DNA from: Mesorhizobium sp. M2E.F.Ca.ET.219.01.1.1
Lineage (GTDB): Bacteria > Pseudomonadota > Alphaproteobacteria > Rhizobiales > Rhizobiaceae
Length of the DNA: 64,000 nt
NCBI RefSeq assembly: GCF_004016445.2
Contig: NZ_SADT02000003.1
Location: 139,231 to 203,230 of the forward strand
Direction of reading: 5' to 3'
Program-made: the position numbers and the translations under genes
Notes under the pieces: model-generated
Told to the model about the DNA's origin: nothing
Seen by the model: only the letters and a program-made list of their open reading frames with translations
The model's database searches: none
Shown here: positions 56,912-64,000 of the stretch, piece by piece
How positions within the stretch are numbered: position 1 is the stretch's first letter
Layout: every line of letters begins with the position of its first letter

Positions 56912-58534
56912 TCATTCGGCGAGCGGGATTTTGATTTCCACCTTTAATCCGTCGCTGCGATAGTCGCGCGCGATCGTGCCGCGCAATTCACGCGTGACGT
57001 TGAGATCTATCAGCTTGGTGCCGAAGCCGGTCTTTGCCGGCGCCTCCAGTTTTTTCTGCCCAGCTTCGCGCCAGTTCAGGAGCAGCGTCTGCGCACCGCC
57101 GCGCGTTTCGACGCTCCAATCGACCTTGAGGGCGCCCACCGAATTGCCGGCCTCGCCATATTTCAGCGCGTTGGTGGCGAGTTCGTGGAAGGTAAGCCCG
57201 AGCGCCTGAGTCGTCGTCTCGTCGAGCAGCACTTGCGGCCCGGACAGCACACCTTCGGGAAGATCCTTGCCGAACACCTGCCCGAGCTCGATACGCAGCA
57301 GGTCGCTAAGATCGGCCTTCTGCCAGCGCGAGCGCGTGAGCATATCCTGCGATGCGGCCATGGCCTGGAGGCGTGCAGAGAATGATGCCGAGAATTCCTT
57401 GACGTCGGTGGCTTGCGAGGCCGTCTGCCGCGCGATGGCCAGCACGCGGGTGATCGAATTCTTGATGCGATGCTTCATCTCCTGCAGGATCAGGTCCTTC
57501 TCCAGCAGGCTCTTTTCCGTCGCCTCGTGCAGCGCCGATTTCGCGTCATAGGCACGCTCCTGATAGCGCGCCACCAGGGCGATGGCGCCGGCGAGCAAAA
57601 GGCCGAACAGCCCGAGCATCACCGGGATGGCGCGCGAGGACGGTGGCTCGAAGGCGCTTGTCGGCCTGAACAGCACCGTCCAGGGCCGGCCCGCGACGAC
57701 GATATCGCGACGCGCCAAAAGCTTCGCGCCGATACGTTCCGCCGGCGGTGCTTCCGAACGGAAAACCAGATTGCCGGCCTCCGGCTTGCCGTCATAGACC
57801 TCGACATTGACCGGCAGCAGCGGCGAATGGCTGAGCGCGACCTGGAACAGGTCCTGCGCGCGGAACGCGGCGTAGAGAAAACCGGCTGTCGAGGAGCGGC
57901 TTGCATTGATCACCTCGGGCGCGGTTTCGACGTTCAGCCGCACGAAAACCAGGAATCCGGTGAAGGTCTGCGCCACACCGGCGCCCTGGCCGAGCTGGAC
58001 CATGCCGCTCGCATGCTGCTGGTCGTCGGCCATCGCCCTTTCGATCGCCGCGCGCCGCACCGGCTCGCTGAACATGTCGAAGCCGATGATCGACTGGTTG
58101 GACGTGTCGAGCGGCTCGAACAGCACGATGGGCGTGCGCCATTGCTGGGTCGTCGCAGGGTAGATCGGGTGGGCCGACCCATGGTCGCGCAGGATATCGC
58201 GTTCGACCGCGGCCTCGTCGCCGGCTTTGGCGAGCCTCAGGAAGCCGATACCGCGCAGCCCGGCGAAATTGTCGTCGATGTCGAGGGCGGTGAAGAAGGC
58301 CTTGAACTCGCCGCGCGTGATGTCACCGTTGCGCGCGTCGAACAGCGCCTGCGTCGAGCGCAGCAGCGACAGATGCAGGTCGATGCGGCTCTCGATGCGG
58401 CTGAGCGCATCGTCGGCGGTGCCTTCGAACTTTATCCGCGCCGCCTCTTGCGTCGCGAAATAGGCGAACCCCGCCATCGTAAGGCTGATCAGCGCGACGG
58501 CGATGAAAGCGACGATGGGGAAGAGTTTCTTCAA
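56912..58534 (-). CDS. CHASE-domain sensor histidine kinase (HisKA_2 type)
   Basis: A 540-residue membrane kinase. One helix (LFPIVAFIAVALISLTMAGF) leads to a periplasmic CHASE domain (about residues 40-280; RGIGFLRLAKAGDEAAVERD, TPIVLFEPLDTSNQSIIGFD), a second helix follows (IPVMLGLFGLLLAGAIALVA), then the HisKA_2 box (ILQEMKHRIKNSITRVLAIA) and ATPase (LTFHELATNALKYGEAGNSV). The start appears to be a TTG at 58534, as an in-frame stop lies shortly upstream and no ATG fits. CHASE/HisKA_2 kinases phosphorylate PhyR in other alphaproteobacteria, so it may report an extracellular stress signal. Confidence 0.88.
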   Translation of the reverse strand: MKKLFPIVAFIAVALISLTMAGFAYFATQEAARIKFEGTADDALSRIESRIDLHLSLLRSTQALFDARNGDITRGEFKAFFTALDIDDNFAGLRGIGFLRLAKAGDEAAVERDILRDHGSAHPIYPATTQQWRTPIVLFEPLDTSNQSIIGFDMFSEPVRRAAIERAMADDQQHASGMVQLGQGAGVAQTFTGFLVFVRLNVETAPEVINASRSSTAGFLYAAFRAQDLFQVALSHSPLLPVNVEVYDGKPEAGNLVFRSEAPPAERIGAKLLARRDIVVAGRPWTVLFRPTSAFEPPSSRAIPVMLGLFGLLLAGAIALVARYQERAYDAKSALHEATEKSLLEKDLILQEMKHRIKNSITRVLAIARQTASQATDVKEFSASFSARLQAMAASQDMLTRSRWQKADLSDLLRIELGQVFGKDLPEGVLSGPQVLLDETTTQALGLTFHELATNALKYGEAGNSVGALKVDWSVETRGGAQTLLLNWREAGQKKLEAPAKTGFGTKLIDLNVTRELRGTIARDYRSDGLKVEIKIPLAE

Positions 58535-58657
58535 CTGCCGGGTCCAGGAATGCTCGGACCTTTATGGGCAAGTCTGGGTGACAAGACAATGGCGAGGCCA
58601 AACCATGAAGGCGGCTGGCACAGGAGCCGGCCGCCGGCGGCTTGCTAAGTCACCACC

Positions 58658-59458
<801 letters not shown>

Positions 59459-59487
59459 GTTGTTTCTCCTCCCTATAGTTCATGCTT

Positions 59488-59536
59488 GAGCATGATCTCG
59501 CCCGAAAACCGGTTTCCACTTTTCGGGATCATGCTC
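59488..59536. repeat. Rhizobial palindromic repeat between xylH and xylG
   Basis: GAGCATGATCTCGCCCGAAA pairs with its inverse, TTTTCGGGATCATGCTC, around ACCGGTTTCCACT. I recognise these words from a repeat common in Rhizobiales. The right end overlaps the TGA stop of the permease gene (59535-59537). Confidence 0.8.
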
Positions 59537-60887
59537 AGGCCCGCTTGCGATAGAGGGTGTCGAGCCACACCGCCACGACCAGCACGGCACCGACGACGAT
59601 GCTTTGCAGCGGGGAATCGACGCCGAGCAGCACCATGCCGGACTGCAGCGACTGCATCAGCAGCGCGCCGAGCATGGCGCCGAGCACGGTGCCGGAACCG
59701 CCGGCAAGCGACGTGCCGCCGATGACGGCCGCTGCGATGACCAGCAGCTCGTCCAGCGTTCCGAGCGCATTGGTGGATGAATTCTGCCTGGCCGACGAGA
59801 TCGCCGCCGCGATCGTCGCCAGCACGCCCATGATCATGAACACCTTCATGGTGATCCAGCGCGTGTTGATGCCGGCGAGGTTAGCCGCTTCCGGATTGCC
59901 GCCGATGGCGAAGACATAGCGGCCGAAGCGCGTGCGCTTGGTGACGAAGGTCATGATCAGGCCGACGGCGACCGCCATCAGCACCGGAATGGCGATGCCA
60001 TGCGCGATGAACAGCCCGCCCTCGGGGACGGTGATGTTGTTGGCGGCGGCGTAGCGGTTCACGATGCCGACCGGCCAGGGATAGGAGTTGGCGAGCCACA
60101 CTGCGCCCAGGATGATCGCGCAGGTGACCGTGGCGAGCAGCGTCTCGGCCCAGACCGGGCGCAGCGGGAAACGGAAGCGCTTGCGCTGCACGCGGCCGTT
60201 ATAATGCATGAAGATGACCGCCAGGCAGGCGACGATGCCGACGACCCAGCTCCATTTGGCACCGATCGAGCCCGCCGGGCCGCCGCCCATCAGCTGGAAC
60301 GTGGCGTCCAGCGGCGCAACGGTCTGGCCGCTGGTGACCCACCAGGCAGCGCCCCGCCAGACCAGCAGACCGCCCAGCGTGACGATGAAGGCCGGCACTT
60401 CGAGATAGGCGATGACGAATCCCTGGAAGGCGCCGATGATGAGGCCGAGCGCCAGGCCGATCAGCAGCGCCAGGACCCAGATCCACGGGTTGCCAAGCTC
60501 AAGCCCGACGAAGCGAACCAGAAAATGCACCTGGGCGAAGCCCATGACCATGCCGATCACCCCTTCTGCCGAGCCGACGGACAGGTCGATGTTGCGCATG
60601 ACGATGACCAGCACCATGCCCGACGCCATGATCGCCACCGCCGAAGTCTGCACCGACAGGTTCCAGAGATTGCGCGGCGTGAGAAAGGTGCGGCTGTCGA
60701 AATCGAGCGGATTGACGCCAAGCCGCAGGCTGGAGATCACATGCAGCCCGATCCAGATCAGGAGCAGCGCGCCGATCATGCCGAGCATGCGGGTGTCCAG
60801 CTCGGTTGCCTTCAGGAACCGGGCGACGGCGCCCAGCTCCGAGGCACGCGCGGTGTCTGCCGGTTGGGTAGACGTCGTGTCGGTCAT
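59535..60887 (-). CDS. xylH: Xylose-type sugar ABC transporter permease
   Basis: A 450-residue permease with about ten to twelve hydrophobic segments. MLGMIGALLLIWIGLHVISS, the substrate-pathway motif VIVMRNIDLSVGSAEGVIGM, GRYVFAIGGNPEAANLAGIN and GGTSLAGGSGTVLGAMLGAL are hallmarks of the XylH/RbsC/FrcC group, and the extra length with a large mid-protein insert is typical of XylH. It follows the binding-protein gene after a 145-base gap containing a hairpin terminator, so it is probably expressed at a lower level. Confidence 0.9.
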   Translation of the reverse strand: MTDTTSTQPADTARASELGAVARFLKATELDTRMLGMIGALLLIWIGLHVISSLRLGVNPLDFDSRTFLTPRNLWNLSVQTSAVAIMASGMVLVIVMRNIDLSVGSAEGVIGMVMGFAQVHFLVRFVGLELGNPWIWVLALLIGLALGLIIGAFQGFVIAYLEVPAFIVTLGGLLVWRGAAWWVTSGQTVAPLDATFQLMGGGPAGSIGAKWSWVVGIVACLAVIFMHYNGRVQRKRFRFPLRPVWAETLLATVTCAIILGAVWLANSYPWPVGIVNRYAAANNITVPEGGLFIAHGIAIPVLMAVAVGLIMTFVTKRTRFGRYVFAIGGNPEAANLAGINTRWITMKVFMIMGVLATIAAAISSARQNSSTNALGTLDELLVIAAAVIGGTSLAGGSGTVLGAMLGALLMQSLQSGMVLLGVDSPLQSIVVGAVLVVAVWLDTLYRKRA

Positions 60888-60977
60888 GATTTTCTCCCGC
60901 CGGCCTGCCGTCTGACGCGGATGCCGGACCTCAGCCTGGAAGCCTATCCGCTCGCGGCGGAACGGTAAATCTTTGAG

Positions 60978-61005
60978 AAAACGCCGCGGCCTTCAGGCCG
61001 CGGCG
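60978..61005 (-). terminator. Partial terminator between xylF and xylH
   Basis: On the minus strand a perfect 10-bp GC stem (CGCCGCGGCC with its inverse, loop of four) is followed by TTTTCTC. It lies 27 bases after the xylF stop and would lower expression of the membrane genes relative to the binding protein. Confidence 0.82.
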
Positions 61006-61032
61006 CAAGGTTTTGGTCTAGTGTCGGCAAGC

Positions 61033-62073
61033 TTAGTTGCAGACCTTGACGCTGCCGGCGGGCACGCCGGCGCAGACTTCGTCCTTCTTGATCCAGCCGG
61101 CGTCGATGACGACGTTGAGATTGTCCTTGGTGATCGCGATCGGGGTCAGGAACAGCGACTTGACGGTGTTGCCGCCAGGCGTCGTGAAGTCCTTGGCGCC
61201 GGCGATGTCGCCCATCTTCTTGCCGTCGGCGAGCTGCGAGGCAATCTCGGCGGCGTTCTTGCCGAGCTCGCGCGCGTCCTTCCACACCGACACGGTCTGC
61301 GTGCCGAGCGCGATGCGGTTGAGCGCCGCGTGGTCGCCGTCCTGGCCCGAGACCGGAACGGTGCCTGCCAGGCCCTGCGCCGTCAGCGCCGCGACGACGC
61401 CGCCGGCGGTGCCGTCATTGGCCGCCACGACTGCGTCGACCTTGTTGTCGTTGGCGGTCAGGAACTGCTCCATGTTCTTCTGCGCGTTGGCGGGCAGCCA
61501 GCCGTCGGTATAGGCCTCGCCGACATTCTTGATCTTGCCGCTGTCGATCGTCTCCTTCAGCACTTCCATGGAGCCCGAGAACAGGAAGTCGGCGTTCGGA
61601 TCGGAGCCCGAGCCCTTGATGAAGACGTAGTTGCCTTCGGGCTTGGCCTTGAACACCTCACGGGCCTGCATGCGGCCGACTTCCTTGTTGTCGAAAGTCA
61701 GGTAGAAAACGTCCTTGTTCTCGATCAGGCGGTCGTAGCCGACGACCGGGATGCCTTCATCGAGCGCCTTCTGCACGGCCGGACCGATCGCCGAGGCATC
61801 CTGCGCCAGGATGATCAGCGAATTGGCGCCCTGCGAGATCAGGCTTTCGACGTCGGTCAGCTGCTTGCCCGGATTGGACTGCGCGTCGGCCGAAATATAC
61901 TTGTCGCCGGCGGCCTCGATGGCGGCCTTCATCGCCGCTTCGTCGGTCTTCCAGCGCTCTTCCTGGAAATTCGACCACGAGACGCCGATCACCTTGCCCT
62001 TCGCCTCGGCGACCGAAGCCAGCGTCAGCGACATGGCAACACCCGCCAGAATGGCGGCTGCGAATTTTTTCAT
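61033..62073 (-). CDS. xylF: D-xylose-type periplasmic sugar-binding protein
   Basis: A 346-residue binding protein: signal peptide MKKFAAAILAGVAMSLTLAS, then VIGVSWSNFQEERWKTDEAA, SADAQSNPGKQLTDVESLIS, PVVGYDRLIENKDVFYLTFD and PVSGQDGDHAALNRIALGTQ, the last two being ligand-pocket segments typical of XylF. ATG 62073 follows GGGAGGATATC; the longer frame is unsupported. It is divergent from a ROK regulator of the XylR type. D-xylose is the most likely ligand; related pentoses cannot be excluded. Confidence 0.9.
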   Translation of the reverse strand: MKKFAAAILAGVAMSLTLASVAEAKGKVIGVSWSNFQEERWKTDEAAMKAAIEAAGDKYISADAQSNPGKQLTDVESLISQGANSLIILAQDASAIGPAVQKALDEGIPVVGYDRLIENKDVFYLTFDNKEVGRMQAREVFKAKPEGNYVFIKGSGSDPNADFLFSGSMEVLKETIDSGKIKNVGEAYTDGWLPANAQKNMEQFLTANDNKVDAVVAANDGTAGGVVAALTAQGLAGTVPVSGQDGDHAALNRIALGTQTVSVWKDARELGKNAAEIASQLADGKKMGDIAGAKDFTTPGGNTVKSLFLTPIAITKDNLNVVIDAGWIKKDEVCAGVPAGSVKVCN

Positions 62074-62129
62074 GATATCCTCCCTGCGCCCTGTATGGCG
62101 CGACCCAGACTGGCCCAAAGGCCGGCATA

Positions 62130-62149
62130 GAGGCTTTTTTTCGAGCCTC
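62130..62149 (-). promoter_or_regulatory. Hairpin in the xylF leader
   Basis: GAGGCT and AGCCTC pair around a T/C-rich loop, 57 bases before the xylF start in the 269-base divergent region. T- and A-rich tracts nearby could form the ROK operator, but I cannot define it with confidence. Confidence 0.3.
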
Positions 62150-62342
62150 AAAAAAATAGTGATGCAGCGAAATGGTGCTGTCAACCGAGATTCTGATGGC
62201 ATTTGATGGGTCCAGGCATTTTTTTCGGGGTTCGCAATAAATAATGACATCGGCTTTGGCTTCTGCCACTATCCCTAGCGTGTCAGCGACAGGCCATGGC
62301 ATCATCACAAGGCCGCGATGACCGGGGAGGACGTGCGAGACG

Positions 62343-63587
62343 ATGTCGGTCGGAATCCGCCACGACGATTTGCGTCGGCGCAACCGCGCCATGGTGATTT
62401 CGGCCGTGCGCCGCGCCGGCCAGCCGTCCCGGACGGAAATTGCCGCCACCACCGGCCTCAGCCACTCGACCATTTCGGCGATCTCCGCCGATCTGATTCA
62501 GGAGGGCATTCTCACCGAAAGCAAGGCCAGCGAGCCGACGGCATTGAAACGCGGCCGGCCGCAGATCGGCCTGGCGCTGAACCCCGAAGCCGCCGCGGTG
62601 CTGACCGTGGTGCTGTCGCTGAACTTCCTGTCGGTCGCCGTCATCGACTATGCCGGCCAGGTGATCGCCGAGGAGCAGCGGCGGCTGGATACGCTTGTCA
62701 TGCCGCGCGACGAGCTGATCGGCGAGTGCCTGGCGATCGTCCGGCGCCGGCTGCAGGATCCCGATCTCGACGTGAGCAGTGTCGCCCGCATCGCCATGGG
62801 CATTCAAGGCATCACCGATTCCCACTCGCGCGCCATGCTGTGGTCGCCGATCACGCCGCTGACCGACATTCCGTTCGCCGACATCCTGGAGAGGGAATTC
62901 GACATCCCTGCCACCATGGAGAACGACTGCAATATGATGGCGGTGGCGCTGCGATGGCGCGATCCCGAGCGCTATCGCGACAATTTCATCGCCATCCTGC
63001 TCTCGCACGGCATCGGCATGGGCCTGGTGCTGAAGGGCGAACTGTTTACCGGCACGCATTCTTCCGGCGGCGAGTTCGGCCACATGATCCATCGTCCGGG
63101 CGGCGCGCTTTGCCGCTGCGGCCGCCGCGGCTGCGTCGAGGCCTATGCCGGCAATTACGCCATCTGGCGCAGCGCCATGGGGATAAGCGAGGACGCCGCG
63201 CCGATCGACATCGGTGACGCCGACATGCGCGCCCTGGCCGCCAAGGCGCGCGAAAAGGACGGCCCCGAGCGGGTAGCATATCGGCGGGCCGGCGAAGCGC
63301 TGGGGTTCGGCCTGGGCAGCCTCTTCGCCCTTATCGATCCGGCGCCCGTCGCCATGGTCGGCGTCAGCGCGGCCGCCTTCGACCTGATCGAGCCGGCGTT
63401 GAGAGAGGCGATCGCCCAGACCGCCGGTGGCCAGCACACGAACTCGATCTCCTTCGACACCGAGCCGAACGAACTGCCGCTGATTCGCGAAGGCTGCGCC
63501 ATGCGCGCGCTGTCCTTCGTCGACCAGGAGATCTTCGCGCCGGGCGTCCAGGCGAGGTCTGGCGCAACCGGGAAAAACGTCGCCTGA
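62343..63587 (+). CDS. xylR: ROK family transcriptional regulator (XylR-like)
   Basis: A 414-residue regulator: N-terminal winged helix-turn-helix (RNRAMVISAVRRAGQPSRTE, IAATTGLSHSTISAISADLI), then a ROK domain with VARIAMGIQGITDSHSRAML, ENDCNMMAVALRWRDPERYR and a zinc motif GALCRCGRRGCVEAYAG (CxCGxxGC). It is divergent from xylF, so it most likely represses the sugar transporter and is relieved by the imported sugar. A kinase activity is not implied. Confidence 0.88.
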   Translation: MSVGIRHDDLRRRNRAMVISAVRRAGQPSRTEIAATTGLSHSTISAISADLIQEGILTESKASEPTALKRGRPQIGLALNPEAAAVLTVVLSLNFLSVAVIDYAGQVIAEEQRRLDTLVMPRDELIGECLAIVRRRLQDPDLDVSSVARIAMGIQGITDSHSRAMLWSPITPLTDIPFADILEREFDIPATMENDCNMMAVALRWRDPERYRDNFIAILLSHGIGMGLVLKGELFTGTHSSGGEFGHMIHRPGGALCRCGRRGCVEAYAGNYAIWRSAMGISEDAAPIDIGDADMRALAAKAREKDGPERVAYRRAGEALGFGLGSLFALIDPAPVAMVGVSAAAFDLIEPALREAIAQTAGGQHTNSISFDTEPNELPLIREGCAMRALSFVDQEIFAPGVQARSGATGKNVA

Positions 63588-63729
63588 CGATTAGGGTAAA
63601 ACCAATCATCTCTAAGCGACCGATTTCCGACCCAATTGGGAACCTTGAGCTGCAACGGCTTTGCGTCAAATGCTGACATCGAGACTTTCGAGTCGATATC
63701 GGACAAGCGAGTCAACCTGCTTAGCTCGC

Positions 63730-64000
63730 TTACCCGGTCGCAATCGCAGCCAACCGCGCTTCTTCGCGCGCAATCAGGGCTTGATATCGCGGATGGCCGT
63801 GCAGCGGCATCAACTCGGGCTCTCGCTTGATCCATGCGAGGAGGTGCGCTTTGGGAAGGCAAGTCTCCAACAAATCGAGAGCCCGATCTGGCTCGCCCAT
63901 TTGGGCAAAGGCGCATGCAATATTGTGGTAGTCCCTCATATCGTCCGGCTCGATCGTCAACGCCCGCGCGGCCCATTCCTCGGCGCGCTCTTTCTCTCCC
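63730..64000 (-). CDS. C-terminal part of a TPR protein, cut by the window edge
   Basis: The minus-strand frame stays open to the window edge and ends at 63730. The visible 89 residues are tetratricopeptide-like: EEWAARALTIEPDDMRDYHN, CAFAQMGEPDRALDLLETCL, then AHLLAWIKREPELMPLHGHP and RYQALIAREEARLAA. This ending is typical of rhizobial adenylate cyclase/TPR proteins whose catalytic part would lie upstream, beyond the window. A TTG at about 63960 is not the true start, because coding character continues past it. Confidence 0.72.
   Translation of the reverse strand, partial: GEKERAEEWAARALTIEPDDMRDYHNIACAFAQMGEPDRALDLLETCLPKAHLLAWIKREPELMPLHGHPRYQALIAREEARLAAIATG

Noticed and set aside
62074..62342. 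Riboswitch or defined ROK operator in the xylF/xylR region
   Set aside because: T- and A-rich tracts and one short hairpin are present, but no dyad was convincing enough and no riboswitch core was recognisable.

Overview
The window reads as a high-GC alphaproteobacterial chromosome of the Rhizobiales, most like Mesorhizobium and its relatives. The grounds are a complete NepR/EcfG/PhyR general stress module with canonical EcfG promoters, the FrcA-like single-domain xylose ATPase, HWE-type histidine kinases, a BetI-like TetR, and several families of rhizobial intergenic palindromic repeats. I saw no rRNA, tRNA, CRISPR array, intact insertion sequence or replication origin. The species assignment is inference.

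Layout. 1-4.1 kb is scrambled: a 161-bp copy of the 3' end of an FHA/adenylate cyclase gene is fused to a gene fragment, then come a DUF4142 protein, an AraC regulator, a multiply frameshifted ATP-dependent DNA ligase and the intact cyclase. 4.3-8.5 kb holds an ECF sigma/anti-sigma pair and a chromate module (ChrA plus rhodanese-ChrB). 8.7-11.6 kb is a 3-hydroxybutyrate/acetoacetate cluster (bdhA divergent from acetoacetate decarboxylase and a patatin lipase). 11.8-19.5 kb has a membrane protein, a PiT phosphate transporter, and a TetR divergent from an RND efflux pair. 19.6-25.6 kb carries an L,D-transpeptidase, small membrane proteins, two divergent response regulators (one a degenerate pseudo-receiver) and a hybrid histidine kinase.

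26.1-42.2 kb is the most interesting block: about fourteen genes tied together by three copies of one 16-bp inverted repeat (TTGAA-N6-TTCAA), lying before a Rieske oxygenase, between an aminotransferase and a polyamine-type ABC transporter, and between two divergent operons. One of those operons encodes a BetI-like TetR, a PEAMT-like methyltransferase, two binding proteins and an amine oxidase. The other encodes two FAD oxidoreductases, a GcvT-like protein and an 85-residue unknown. I read it as an uptake and N-dealkylation/deamination pathway for an unidentified N-methylated or quaternary amine. An M19 dipeptidase follows.

43.5-47.1 kb holds an MhqO/MhqD-like operon with an acetyltransferase and a sulfatase-family hydrolase. 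47.2-56.5 kb is a general stress response island with ten sites matching GGAAC-N16/17-CGTT in front of a PRC-barrel protein, a lipid kinase, small membrane proteins, a Crp/Fnr regulator, nepR-ecfG, phyR, a DUF1328 protein, an HWE kinase and a cysteine-containing small protein. A CHASE histidine kinase follows. 58.7-63.6 kb is a xylose-type ABC transporter (xylFHG) divergent from a ROK repressor, and the window ends inside a TPR gene.

A second theme is intergenic architecture. Several palindromic repeats abut genes so closely that their terminal triplet is the stop codon, and three intergenic regions contain long hairpins whose arms are short tandem repeats of locus-specific sequence.
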